Source: Streptomyces chartreusis NRRL 3882
Lineage (GTDB): Bacteria; Actinomycetota; Actinomycetes; Streptomycetales; Streptomycetaceae
DNA length: 64,000 nt
Assembly: GCF_900236475.1 (NCBI RefSeq)
Contig: NZ_LT963352.1
Coordinates: 4,542,501 to 4,606,500 of the forward strand
Direction: 5' to 3'
In this document: in pieces, positions 24,802-33,110 of the stretch
Numbering within the stretch: position 1 is the stretch's first letter
How the letters are laid out: the number at the start of each line of letters is the position of its first letter
The notes under the pieces: generated by a model
Databases searched by the model: none
Told to the model about the DNA's origin: nothing
Seen by the model: only the letters and a program-made list of their open reading frames with translations
Program-made: the position numbers and the translations under genes

Positions 24802-25932
24802 TCAGCCGCTGAGCCGCACCGGCATGATCAGGTACTTGTAGGCCTCGTCCGCCTCGGCGTCCAGCGCCGGCTTGCCGCTGAGCAGCGCCGGCTTGGTGGA
24901 CGTCGTGAAGGACAGCTGCGCGACCGGGGAGTCGATGGCGCTCAGGCCGTCCAGCAGGAACGTCGGGTTGAAGGCGATCGAGATGTCGTCGCCCTCCAGC
25001 TGGGCGTCGACCCTTTCCACAGCCTGTGCGTCGTCGCTGGAGCCGGCCTCCAGGATGAGCACGCCCTGCTCGAAGCTGAGCCGCACCGGGGTGTTCCGCT
25101 CGGCGACCAGGGCCACTCGCTTGACGGCCTCCACGAAGGGGGCGGTCTCGATCACGGCGACGCTGTTGAACTCCGTCGGGAACAGCGTGCGGTACTTCGG
25201 GAGGTCGCCCTCCAGCAGGCGGGTCGTCGTACGGCGGCCGGCGCCCTCGAAGCCGATCAGGCCCTCGCCGGAGCCCGAGCCGGACAGCGCCAGGGTGACC
25301 TGGTCGCCGCTCGTCAGGGCCTTGGCGGTGTCCAGCAGCGTCTTGGCGGGCACCAGGGCGACCGCGGAGGCCTCCGGGTTCTCCGGCTTCCACAGGAACT
25401 CGCGGACCGCGAAGCGGTAGCGGTCGGTGGACGCCAGCGTGACGGTGTCGCCCTCGATCTCGATGCGGACGCCCGTGAGGACGGGCAGCGTGTCGTCACG
25501 TCCGGCGGCGATCGCCACCTGGGCGGCGGCGGAGGCGAAGACCTCGCCGGGGACCGTGCCCGTCGCGTTCGGCATCTGCGGCAGCGCCGGGTACTCCTCC
25601 ACAGGCAGGGTGTGGAGTGTGAACCGGGAGGAGCCGCAGACCACGGTCGCCCGTACACCGTCTGTGGAAATCTCCACCGGCCGGTTGGGGAGGGCACGGC
25701 AGATGTCGGCGAGGAGGCGGCCGGAGACCAGCACCGTGCCCTCCTCCTCGACCTCGGCCTCCACGGAAACACGCGCGGAGACCTCGTAGTCGAAGCTGGA
25801 CAGGCTCAGCTGGCCGTCCTCGGCCTTCAGCAGCAGGCCGGCGAGGACAGGCGCCGGCGGACGGGCCGGGAGGCTGCGTGCCGCCCAGGCCACTGCCTCC
25901 GCGAGTACGTCGCGTTCCACCCGGATCTTCAC
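24802..25932 (-). CDS. dnaN: DNA polymerase III sliding clamp (beta)
   Basis: A 376-residue clamp that encircles DNA and tethers the polymerase. GTG 25932 (VKIRVERDVLAEAVAW) is preceded by AGGAGG with eight-base spacing; upstream codons in frame do not look like clamp sequence. Three clamp folds are seen: about 1-125, 130-255 and 256-376, the last ending IMPVRLSG, the conserved C-terminus near the binding pocket. It lies across oriC from dnaA and is read away from it. Length and ends are normal. Confidence 0.97.
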   Translation of the reverse strand: MKIRVERDVLAEAVAWAARSLPARPPAPVLAGLLLKAEDGQLSLSSFDYEVSARVSVEAEVEEEGTVLVSGRLLADICRALPNRPVEISTDGVRATVVCGSSRFTLHTLPVEEYPALPQMPNATGTVPGEVFASAAAQVAIAAGRDDTLPVLTGVRIEIEGDTVTLASTDRYRFAVREFLWKPENPEASAVALVPAKTLLDTAKALTSGDQVTLALSGSGSGEGLIGFEGAGRRTTTRLLEGDLPKYRTLFPTEFNSVAVIETAPFVEAVKRVALVAERNTPVRLSFEQGVLILEAGSSDDAQAVERVDAQLEGDDISIAFNPTFLLDGLSAIDSPVAQLSFTTSTKPALLSGKPALDAEADEAYKYLIMPVRLSG

Positions 25933-26815
25933 TGTTGCCGCCTCCTGCTGTTGCCGGCGCTTCTCGCTCTGCCTGGCCCTCGTCGTCTGTGTCGGTGTCG
26001 ACGGCCCCCGGGATGGGGAGGACACCGGGGACCAGTCTGACGCACCGCACTGACAGTAGGTGCCTCTCGGGGTCAAGTCGTGACGAGGGGCGGTCGGGCG
26101 CCGGAGGGCGAGTTGTGCACAGGGCCCGCTTCGAAACGAATTCCCAGCTCTCTCTAGTCGGGAGTAGTAGTAGGGCCTGTGGATACCGTGGATAACCACG
26201 TTTGCCCAGCTCAGAGCAGGAATTTTGTCCACCGGTCCTGTGGGTGACGGCGGTGGACAACCAGGGGTCTCTGTGGAGAACAGAAAGTTCTGCACACCCC
26301 GTGCACAGGGTGAGGCGAGTTCTCCCCAGTGCCGTCCCCAGCTTTACCCACCTTTCCCACAGCCCAACCCGGCACCTTCGTGTGACGCCTTTCACTCGAC
26401 CCGGTGAGGAGGCGCGTCGCGTTGCCGAACAGTGGACAGCGATGTGGAGAAGCTGGGGATCGCTGGGGACAACCGGCCTCAACCTGTGGGTTGCCGGTGG
26501 ACAACTCGATGCACAGCCTGTGGATGCCCGCGCTGTCCACAGTCTGTGGAGATCGTTCGTCCACGAATCCACATGCCACTGAGCTGGTCTGATGGTCCTT
26601 CAACAGAGGCCCCTGTGGACACAGTCTGGACAACTTCCCGGTCCCCAGGGTGTGGACGGGAAAAAGTCGCCGAATCTGTGGAGAGTGGCCGTAACCCGGC
26701 AGGTATTCGAACAGCCGGCGACCGCGACCTGACGAAGGCCGACCGCGACATGAGGAAGGGCGCCCCCGGAAAACCTGCTCCGGGGGCGCCCTGGGCGTCG
26801 TACGACCCGGCTGTG
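25933..26815. other. oriC: Chromosomal replication origin oriC
   Basis: The 883-base dnaN-dnaA gap holds about 19 DnaA-box-like 9-mers related to TTGTCCACA. They begin at 26113, 26178, 26187, 26225, 26252, 26272, 26353, 26431, 26443, 26496, 26519, 26533, 26545, 26557, 26565, 26614, 26625, 26651 and 26677, in both orientations. TGTGGATAC and CGTGGATAA at 26178-26195 abut head to tail. They form two groups, about 26113-26361 and 26431-26685, as known for Streptomyces oriC. The AT-rich unwinding element is not obvious in this composition. No gene is present. Confidence 0.95.
26758..26791 (-). terminator. dnaA terminator
   Basis: GGGCGCCCCCGGA (26758-26770) pairs perfectly with 26779-26791 (13 bp, 8-base loop) just after the dnaA stop codon. 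It shields oriC from dnaA transcription. Confidence 0.8.
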
Positions 26816-28843
26816 TCAGCCGTTCTTGATGCGGTTGGTCAGCTCGGTGACCTGGTTGTAGATCGAGCGGCGCTCGGCCATCAGATTGCGGATCTTGCGG
26901 TCGGCGTGCATGACCGTCGTGTGGTCGCGGCCGCCGAACAGCGCGCCGATCTTCGGCAGCGACAGGTCCGTGAGCTCACGGCACAGGTACATGGCGATCT
27001 GCCGGGCGGTGACGAGGGCGCGGCCGCGCGAGGTGCCGCACAGGTCCTCGACGGTCAAGCCGAAGTAGTCCGCCGTCGCGCCCATGATCGCCGTGGACGT
27101 GATCTCGGGGGCCGAGTCCTCGCCGCCGGGGATCAGGTCCTTGAGGACGATCTCCGTCAGGCCCAGGTCGACCGGCTGCCGGTTGAGCGAGGCGAACGCC
27201 GTGACCCGGATCAGCGCGCCCTCCAGCTCGCGGATGTTGCGCGAGATCCGGGACGCGATGAACTCCAGCACCTCGGGCGGCGCGTTCAGCTGCTCCTGCA
27301 CCGCCTTCTTGCGGAGGATCGCGATACGCGTCTCCAGCTCGGGCGGCTGGACGTCGGTGATCAGACCCCACTCGAAACGGTTCCGCAGCCGGTCCTCCAG
27401 CGTCACCAGCTGCTTGGGCGGCCGGTCGGAGGACAGCACGATCTGCTTGTTGGCGTTGTGGAGCGTGTTGAAGGTGTGGAAGAACTCCTCCTGCGTCGAC
27501 TCCTTGTCCGCCAGGAACTGGATGTCGTCGACGAGCAGGATGTCCATCTCGCGGTACCGCTTGCGGAAGCTGTCGCCCTTGCCGTCGCGGATGGAGTTGA
27601 TGAACTCGTTGGTGAACTCCTCCGAGCTCACGTACCGCACCCGCGTGCCCGGGTAGAGGCTGCGCGCGTAGTGCCCGATCGCGTGCAGCAGGTGCGTCTT
27701 GCCGAGCCCGGACTCCCCGTAGATGAACAGAGGGTTGTACGCCTTCGCCGGTGCCTCGGCGACAGCGACGGCCGCCGCGTGCGCGAAGCGGTTGGAGGCG
27801 CCGATGACGAACGTGTCGAAGAGGTACTTCGGGTTCAGCCGCGCGGTGGGCTCACCCGGGCCGGTCGCCGGAGCGGGCTGCGCGGCCAGCGGGCCGGGCG
27901 CGCCGGTCGTGGGCAGGTTCGGGCCGACGGGTCCGCCGCGGTGCACGTGGCCCGAGCCGGCCGGCGGCTCGGGCAGCTCCCGGCGGACCGGGTCGCGCTG
28001 GTCGTAGTCGGGGCGTGACGTGTCGTAGTCGGAGCGCGACGCCTCGTTGGAGGGGCGCTCCATGGGCTGCGGGCGGTAGTCCTGGGACTGGGAGCCGTAG
28101 GCGTCCTGGGGGGACGAGCCGTACGAGTCCTGCGAACCGCGGGACCCATAGGACCCGCCGTGTCCATGTGAGCCGTAGGAGTCCTGCGACGACCCATGGG
28201 ATCCGTAGGAATCCTGGGTTCCGTACGAGTCCTGCGAGCCGTAGGCGTCCTGGCTCGGTGACGCGTACGGGTCACGCTCGGGGAAGCCGAGGCGCTGCTG
28301 CTGCCAGCTGTAGTCGTCCTGCGACGGGCGCGGCCAGGAGCCGGGCTCGGGGCGCTGGTACTCGGACGGGTACGCGGGACGGGGGGAGGGGAGCTGGTCT
28401 CCGCGCGTAGGCGGGAGATGGTCGCCTGCCGTTCCCGGCAACTGGTCGGCGCGGTGGCGGCCGTACCCCTCATAACCGTCGCGGTCCTGGCGCGCGGCCG
28501 GAACCTCGGGCTCCTCGTAACGCCCCTGGGGACGGGCCGGGGGCGCCGTGGTGGCCGGGGGCTCGCCCGCGGAGTCGTCGACGGTGATCGCGATCCGGAT
28601 CGGGCGGCCGCACTCGCGGCTCAGGGTCTCGCTGACGACGGGCGCCAGCCGACCCTCGAGGACGCCTTTCGCGAATTCGTTCGGTACGGCGAGCAGGGCG
28701 GTGTCCGCGACCAGCGCGAGCGGCTGGCAGCGCCGGATCCAGTGCTCGTCCTTCGCCTCGACGCCCTGGCCGCGGCCCTCCCCGAGGAGCTGCTCCAATA
28801 CGCGTGGCCACACTGCGGCAAGATCGGCAGGTACGTCAGCCAC
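26816..28843 (-). CDS. dnaA: Chromosomal replication initiator DnaA
   Basis: A 675-residue initiator from GTG 28843. Domain I is residues 1-90. Domain II is an exceptionally long disordered linker (about 91-330) with tandem SQD(S/A)YG units at about 196-255. Domain III has Walker A GESGLGKTHLLHAIG, Walker B ILLVDDIQFLAD and the arginine-finger region. Domain IV has the DnaA-box helix-turn-helix and signature GGRDHTTVMHADRKI. The long domain II is a known Streptomyces trait; E. coli DnaA is 467 residues. The gene reads toward oriC. Its promoter carries two DnaA boxes (28979-28999), indicating autoregulation. Confidence 0.98.
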   Translation of the reverse strand: MADVPADLAAVWPRVLEQLLGEGRGQGVEAKDEHWIRRCQPLALVADTALLAVPNEFAKGVLEGRLAPVVSETLSRECGRPIRIAITVDDSAGEPPATTAPPARPQGRYEEPEVPAARQDRDGYEGYGRHRADQLPGTAGDHLPPTRGDQLPSPRPAYPSEYQRPEPGSWPRPSQDDYSWQQQRLGFPERDPYASPSQDAYGSQDSYGTQDSYGSHGSSQDSYGSHGHGGSYGSRGSQDSYGSSPQDAYGSQSQDYRPQPMERPSNEASRSDYDTSRPDYDQRDPVRRELPEPPAGSGHVHRGGPVGPNLPTTGAPGPLAAQPAPATGPGEPTARLNPKYLFDTFVIGASNRFAHAAAVAVAEAPAKAYNPLFIYGESGLGKTHLLHAIGHYARSLYPGTRVRYVSSEEFTNEFINSIRDGKGDSFRKRYREMDILLVDDIQFLADKESTQEEFFHTFNTLHNANKQIVLSSDRPPKQLVTLEDRLRNRFEWGLITDVQPPELETRIAILRKKAVQEQLNAPPEVLEFIASRISRNIRELEGALIRVTAFASLNRQPVDLGLTEIVLKDLIPGGEDSAPEITSTAIMGATADYFGLTVEDLCGTSRGRALVTARQIAMYLCRELTDLSLPKIGALFGGRDHTTVMHADRKIRNLMAERRSIYNQVTELTNRIKNG
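28078..28258 (-). repeat. SQDSYG-type repeats in DnaA domain II
   Basis: About eight imperfect copies of a Ser-Gln-Asp-(Ser/Ala)-Tyr-Gly unit, mixed with SHG and SRG units, giving a low-complexity Tyr/Gly/Ser/Gln tract encoded by tandem DNA repeats. Confidence 0.7.
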
Positions 28844-28944
28844 AGGGCACGCTCTCTCACAGGTCCCACGAACGTGTGGTTCTGGGACGGCTCGGGATGT
28901 AAATCGGGTGGGGCAGGGATAAGGGAACGAATCGGAGTTCCGTC

Positions 28945-28999
28945 ACGGTAGTCAGGGCGGCCGCTGCGGTTCAAGTTGTTGTCCCCAGCCTGTGGACAA
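28945..28999 (-). promoter_or_regulatory. dnaA promoter with two DnaA boxes
   Basis: On the minus strand TTGAAC (28969-28974), an 18-base spacer and TACCGT (28945-28950) form a good housekeeping promoter about 100 bases before dnaA. Just upstream lie TTGTCCCCA (28979-28987) and a perfect box TGTGGACAA (28991-28999). DnaA autoregulation through two boxes is known in Streptomyces. Confidence 0.7.
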
Positions 29000-29021
29000 G
29001 TGTCTCCGGGCGGCTGCTGGT

Positions 29022-29051
29022 TTGACCGGATGGCGTAGCCGCGCGTACCGT
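29022..29051 (+). promoter_or_regulatory. rpmH promoter
   Basis: TTGACC (29022-29027), 18 bases, TACCGT (29046-29051) on the plus strand, about 165 bases before rpmH. It is divergent from the dnaA promoter with the DnaA boxes between them. Confidence 0.65.
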
Positions 29052-29217
29052 AACCAGGTCGAGTTGTCGATGGCTGCTGCCGCCTGCCTCCGATGGGCAC
29101 AGGTCACTGGGGTGATCGGTAAGCGGTGCACTCGGGCGTAACTGCGAGCTACTCGTGGGCGCACGGTGACAGCCAGGACGGCACCCCGCAACTACCGATT
29201 TCTTCTGGAGCCCCCGA

Positions 29218-29355
29218 GTGAGCAAGCGCACCTTCCAGCCGAACAACCGTCGTCGCGCGAAGACCCACGGCTTCCGGCTGCGTATGCGCACCCGTGCCGG
29301 CCGCGCGATTCTCGCGTCCCGCCGTAGCAAGGGTCGCGCCCGTCTGTCCGCCTGA
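29218..29355 (+). CDS. rpmH: 50S ribosomal protein L34
   Basis: 45 residues from GTG 29218: VSKRTFQPNNRRRAKTHGF and on to ARLSA. L34 is a small basic protein bound to 23S rRNA; the PNNRRRAKTHGFR..MRT..GR core is invariant. CTGGAG upstream (29205-29210) is the ribosome site. It is the first gene of the rpmH-rnpA-yidD-yidC-khpB run and divergent from dnaA, the classic bacterial origin order. Confidence 0.97.
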   Translation: MSKRTFQPNNRRRAKTHGFRLRMRTRAGRAILASRRSKGRARLSA

Positions 29356-29376
29356 TCCCGGTCAGGTCATGACGTC

Positions 29377-29748
29377 GTGCTGCCCACCGAGAACCGGCTG
29401 AGGCGGCGCGAGGACTTCGCGACCGCGGTACGGCGAGGACGCCGGGCAGGACGCCCGTACCTCGTCGTCCACCTTCGTAGCGGTGCCACGGACCCGCATG
29501 CGCCTGGGGAGAGCGCTCCCCCGACGCGTGCGGGTTTCGTCGTGAGCAAAGCCGTGGGCGGTGCGGTCGTACGCAACAAAGTGAAGCGCAGGCTTCGCCA
29601 CCTGATGCGCGACCGAGTCGCCCAGCTGCCCCCCGGTAGCCTGGTAGTGGTACGAGCGCTGCCCGGTGCGGGCGACGCCGACCATGCACAGCTGGCCCGA
29701 GACCTGGACGCCGCCCTCCAGCGGCTGCTGGGAGGGGGCGCGCGATGA
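29377..29748 (+). CDS. rnpA: Ribonuclease P protein component
   Basis: 123 residues from GTG 29377 (MLPTENRLRRREDFATAVRR). RnpA binds the catalytic RNase P RNA and helps process tRNA 5' ends. The RNR motif region AVGGAVVRNKVKRRLRHLMR and the first-strand FA..V..G pattern are intact. It lies 21 bases after rpmH and overlaps yidD by four (ATGA). Normal length. Confidence 0.95.
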   Translation: MLPTENRLRRREDFATAVRRGRRAGRPYLVVHLRSGATDPHAPGESAPPTRAGFVVSKAVGGAVVRNKVKRRLRHLMRDRVAQLPPGSLVVVRALPGAGDADHAQLARDLDAALQRLLGGGAR

Positions 29749-30119
29749 AGTACCCGCTGCTTGCTCTGATCAAGCTCTACCAGTGGACGATCAGTCCGCT
29801 GCTGGGCCCGGTCTGCAAGTACTACCCGTCGTGCTCCCACTACGGCTTCACGGCCATCGACCGGCACGGTGCCATCAAGGGAACGGCACTCACGGCCTGG
29901 CGCATCCTGCGGTGCAATCCGTGGTCGCTGGGTGGTGTGGACCATGTCCCGCCGCGCAAGCGCCCGCGGTGGCACGAAATGCTGCGTAACGCGTGGCGTG
30001 CACGCAAGGGCGGGCCCTCCGCCGCCGTCCCGGCCACCGAGGGACAGACTTCTCCCACAAGTCCGTCCAGTCCTTCGAGCCCGGCCGCAGAGACACCGTC
30101 CCATGCCCAAGGAGCATGA
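29745..30119 (+). CDS. yidD: Membrane protein insertion efficiency factor YidD
   Basis: 124 residues. The conserved HemolysinA-like core YQWTISPLLGPVCKYYPSCS followed by HYG..AI..HG and RCNPW..GG.DHVP is complete in the first 72 residues. A Ser/Pro-rich tail of 50 residues (TSPTSPSSPSSPAAETP) is an extra. YidD is an amphipathic, membrane-associated helper of YidC insertion. The start overlaps the rnpA stop; yidC follows three bases later. Confidence 0.92.
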   Translation: MKYPLLALIKLYQWTISPLLGPVCKYYPSCSHYGFTAIDRHGAIKGTALTAWRILRCNPWSLGGVDHVPPRKRPRWHEMLRNAWRARKGGPSAAVPATEGQTSPTSPSSPSSPAAETPSHAQGA

Positions 30120-30122
30120 TTA

Positions 30123-31397
30123 GTGGACACGATTGCCAGCCTCTTCAGCTTCATCACCACACCCGTCTCCTGGGTCATCGTCCAGTTCCACTCGGTGTAC
30201 GGCGCCATCTTCGGCCCCGACACCGGCTGGGCCTGGGGCCTGTCGATCGTGTCCCTGGTGATCCTGATCCGTATCTGCCTGATCCCGCTCTTCGTGAAGC
30301 AGATCAAGGCGACCCGGGCCATGCAGACGCTCCAGCCCGAGATGAAGAAGATCCAGGAGCGCTACAAGAACGACAAGCAGCGTCAGTCCGAAGAGATGAT
30401 GAAGCTGTACAAGGAGACGGGCACCAACCCGCTCTCCTCGTGCCTTCCCATCCTGGCGCAGTCCCCGTTCTTCTTCGCCCTGTACCACGTGCTCAACAGC
30501 ATCGCGTCGAACGACACCATCGGCGTGATCAACACCAGCCTCCTGGAGAGCGCGCAGAAGGCGCACATCGTCGGTGCCCCGCTGGCGGTGAAGTTCACCG
30601 ACAGCGCGTCGAAGGTGGAAGCACTCGGTGCCTCCCTCACCGACGTCCGCGTGGTCACCGCCATCATGATCGTCCTGATGTCGGCGTCGCAGTTCTTCAC
30701 GCAGCGCCAGCTGATGACGAAGAACGTCGACACCACGGTGAAGACGCCGTTCATGCAGCAGCAGAAGATGCTGATGTACGTCTTCCCGGTCATGTTCGCC
30801 GTCTTCGGAATCAACTTCCCGGTCGGTGTCCTCGTCTACTGGCTGACCACCAACGTGTGGACCATGGGCCAGCAGATGTACGTCATCCACAACAACCCGA
30901 CCCCGGGGTCCAAGGCCCAGGCCGCGTACCTGGAGCGCCTGCACAAGCACGTCACCACGCACGGCAAGGTCAGCCGGCGCCGTGACAAGGTCATCGTGAA
31001 GGCCATCGTCGCCAAGGGACGCGACCGCAACGAGTTCGAGCGCAAGTTCATCAACGGCCTCAGCAAGGCCGGCCTCGCCGCTCAGACCGACGGCACCGTG
31101 ATCAAGAGCGACACCGCTGCCGCCGTCGAGGCCGAGGACGGTACGCCGACCACCGGCACCCCGAAGCGTCAGCAGCCCAAGCGGCAGACCAAGGCACAGC
31201 GCCAGTCCGCTGCCGCCAAGGCAGCCGAGGAGTCCGAGCCGAAGACGTCGCTCACCAAGTCCGACGAGCCCGAGGACGCCAAGCCCGCCGCCGCTGCCAA
31301 GAAGTCCGGCGCGAAGTCCGGGAGCGGTACCCGCAGCAAGGCCCAGTCCGGACAGCGCAAGGGTCCGCAGCGGCCCAAGTCCCCGTCCAAGAAGTAA
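30123..31397 (+). CDS. yidC: Membrane protein insertase YidC
   Basis: A 424-residue insertase (Oxa1 family) that inserts membrane proteins with or without Sec. GTG 30123 has AAGGAG upstream. The core has the first helix after WAWGLSIVSLVILIRICLIP with the conserved Arg facing the groove, the cytoplasmic hairpin EMKKIQERYKNDKQRQSEEM, then three more helices. It is the Gram-positive type without the large periplasmic domain. A Lys/Ala/Ser-rich C-terminal tail of about 90 residues may bind ribosomes. It lies in the rpmH operon. Confidence 0.95.
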   Translation: MDTIASLFSFITTPVSWVIVQFHSVYGAIFGPDTGWAWGLSIVSLVILIRICLIPLFVKQIKATRAMQTLQPEMKKIQERYKNDKQRQSEEMMKLYKETGTNPLSSCLPILAQSPFFFALYHVLNSIASNDTIGVINTSLLESAQKAHIVGAPLAVKFTDSASKVEALGASLTDVRVVTAIMIVLMSASQFFTQRQLMTKNVDTTVKTPFMQQQKMLMYVFPVMFAVFGINFPVGVLVYWLTTNVWTMGQQMYVIHNNPTPGSKAQAAYLERLHKHVTTHGKVSRRRDKVIVKAIVAKGRDRNEFERKFINGLSKAGLAAQTDGTVIKSDTAAAVEAEDGTPTTGTPKRQQPKRQTKAQRQSAAAKAAEESEPKTSLTKSDEPEDAKPAAAAKKSGAKSGSGTRSKAQSGQRKGPQRPKSPSKK

Positions 31398-31412
31398 GAA
31401 GGAGTCCATCCC

Positions 31413-31925
31413 GTGACGGAAGGCACCACCTCCGCCGCTGCCGAGGGTGCAGACACCCTGACCCGCCTGGAGCAGGAGGGCGAGATCGCGGCGGACTACC
31501 TGGAGGGTCTGCTCGACATCGCCGACCTCGACGGCGACATCGACATGGACGTCGAGGCCGACCGTGCCTCTGTCTCGATCATCAGCGACACGGGCAGCCG
31601 CGACCTCCAGAAGCTGGTCGGCCGTGACGGTGAGGTGCTGGAGGCGCTCCAGGAGCTCACCCGCCTGGCCGTGCACCGTGAGACCGGTGACCGCAGCCGG
31701 CTGATGCTCGACATCGCGGGATACCGCGCCCGGAAGCGTTCCGAGCTGTCCGAGCTGGGCGCCAAGGCCGCCGCCGAGGCCAAGAGCAGCGGTGAGGCCG
31801 TGAAGCTGAAGCCGATGACGCCCTTCGAGCGCAAGGTCGTGCACGACGCGGTCAAGGCCGCGGGCCTGCGCAGCGAGTCCGAGGGCGAGGAGCCGCAGCG
31901 GTTCGTCGTCGTGCTTCCCGCCTGA
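31413..31925 (+). CDS. khpB: RNA-binding protein KhpB/Jag (KH-R3H)
   Basis: 170 residues from GTG 31413 with AAGGAG upstream (31399-31404). A KH domain (about 50-115) contains the GRDGEVLEALQELTRLAVHR helix turn, and an R3H domain (about 120-170) contains KPMTPFERKVVHDAVKAAG and ERKVVH-type residues. The Jag N-terminal domain of Bacillus is absent, as in other actinobacteria. It probably binds RNA with KhpA and affects cell division or wall growth. It ends the yidC operon before a hairpin. Confidence 0.9.
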   Translation: MTEGTTSAAAEGADTLTRLEQEGEIAADYLEGLLDIADLDGDIDMDVEADRASVSIISDTGSRDLQKLVGRDGEVLEALQELTRLAVHRETGDRSRLMLDIAGYRARKRSELSELGAKAAAEAKSSGEAVKLKPMTPFERKVVHDAVKAAGLRSESEGEEPQRFVVVLPA

Positions 31926-31942
31926 TCGGCCCCTACGTTTCC

Positions 31943-31971
31943 CGGCCCCGTCTGTTGCGCAGGCGGGGCCG
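31943..31971 (+). terminator. Terminator after khpB
   Basis: CGGCCCCGTCTG (31943-31954) pairs with CAGGCGGGGCCG (31960-31971, one mismatch), then AACTTTGTC. Confidence 0.7.
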
Positions 31972-32050
31972 AACTTTGTCAGCCTGATAGTTCTGGTGGT
32001 TCTGGTGTCGGCGCTGGGTGCGCTGACGCGGTACGGAAGGACGGTCCCCC

Positions 32051-32767
32051 GTGACGGAGGCAGCGGAGCTTCCCCCCGCGCCCGAGCAGGCGCGCGAGGT
32101 GTTCGGTGATCGCTTCGCGGATGCGGTGCGGTACGCCGAGCTGCTCGCTGAGACGGGCGTGCAGCGTGGTCTCATCGGCCCGCGTGAAGTGCCCCGCCTG
32201 TGGGAGCGGCACCTGCTGAACTGCGCGGTGCTCTCGGAGGTCGTGCCCGAGGGTGTGACGGTGTGCGATGTCGGCTCAGGTGCGGGTCTCCCCGGCATTC
32301 CGCTGGCGCTGGTCAGGGAGGACCTGAAGATCACGCTGCTGGAACCGCTGCTGCGGCGTACCACCTTCCTCACCGAGGTCGTGGAACTGCTCGGCCTCGA
32401 TCATGTGACCGTCGTGCGCGGCCGGGCCGAGGAGGTCATGGGCAAGATCCAGCCCGTCCACGTCGTGACGGCCCGGGCCGTCGCACCCCTCGACCGCCTC
32501 GCCACGTGGGGCATCCCGCTGCTGCGGCCGTACGGGGAGATGCTCGCGCTCAAGGGCGACGCCGCCGAGGAGGAGCTGAAGAGCGCATCGGCGGCCCTGA
32601 GCAAGCTGGGTGCGGTGGAGACGTCCATCCTGCATGTCGGTGAGGGCGTGGTGGACCCGATGTCCACGGTCGTCCGGGTCGAGGTCGGGGAGAGCCCCGG
32701 CGGCGTGCGCTTCGCGGCGAAGCGCGCCAAGGCGGCTCGCACGGGGCGGGCCCGTCGGCGACGCTGA
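32051..32767 (+). CDS. rsmG: 16S rRNA (guanine-527-N7)-methyltransferase
   Basis: A 238-residue SAM-dependent enzyme (GidB). Motif I is VGSGAGLPGIPLALVR, followed by LLEPLLRRTTFL and the catalytic-region TARAVAPLDRLATWGIPLL. The C-terminus is basic (AKRAKAARTGRARRRR). Loss of RsmG gives low-level streptomycin resistance and can raise antibiotic production in Streptomyces (established for the family). It starts at GTG 32051 after a terminator and precedes parA. Confidence 0.95.
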   Translation: MTEAAELPPAPEQAREVFGDRFADAVRYAELLAETGVQRGLIGPREVPRLWERHLLNCAVLSEVVPEGVTVCDVGSGAGLPGIPLALVREDLKITLLEPLLRRTTFLTEVVELLGLDHVTVVRGRAEEVMGKIQPVHVVTARAVAPLDRLATWGIPLLRPYGEMLALKGDAAEEELKSASAALSKLGAVETSILHVGEGVVDPMSTVVRVEVGESPGGVRFAAKRAKAARTGRARRRR

Positions 32768-32860
32768 TCCGTCCTGAGGACGAGACGTACTCCACACAAG
32801 CTGCCAAACCTACGCATGCCGGAGTGTCGCGACAGTTCGGCCACGGCTGCTGTGCATCGT

Positions 32861-32874
32861 GTTTCACGTGAAAC
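32861..32874. promoter_or_regulatory. parS 1, upstream of parA
   Basis: Perfect GTTTCACGTGAAAC. ParB binds such sites and nucleates the segregation complex. Near it lie a perfect DnaA box TTGTCCACA (32970-32978) and TTCTCCACA (32988-32996). Confidence 0.95.
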
Positions 32875-32969
32875 GTCGCTCACTGCTGCACGGCATCATC
32901 AGTCGTGGCCGCGCTGCGGCCGAACCCCGCGACCGTAAGCCTCTCGGGTCACTCGATGAGGGAACTGAG

Positions 32970-32996
32970 TTGTCCACAGAGGTGGATTTCTCCACA
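32970..32996 (+). promoter_or_regulatory. DnaA boxes before parA
   Basis: TTGTCCACA (32970-32978, consensus) and TTCTCCACA (32988-32996) lie in the parA upstream region, 9 bases apart in the same orientation. Confidence 0.6.
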
Positions 32997-33110
32997 GAAC
33001 GGAAGGCCTCACTGGTTCACGACCCCGAAGACATGGGAGGCTCTGTTCATTGCGAGCCTGAAGTCGAGGAGAGTGAATCCTTGCGGTCCGACGCCAACAT
33101 CGCGGGACCG

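Noticed and set aside
32859..33110. ParA beginning inside parS (416 residues)
   Set aside because: The first codons are the parS palindrome and two DnaA boxes follow; the extra 84 residues do not look like ParA.
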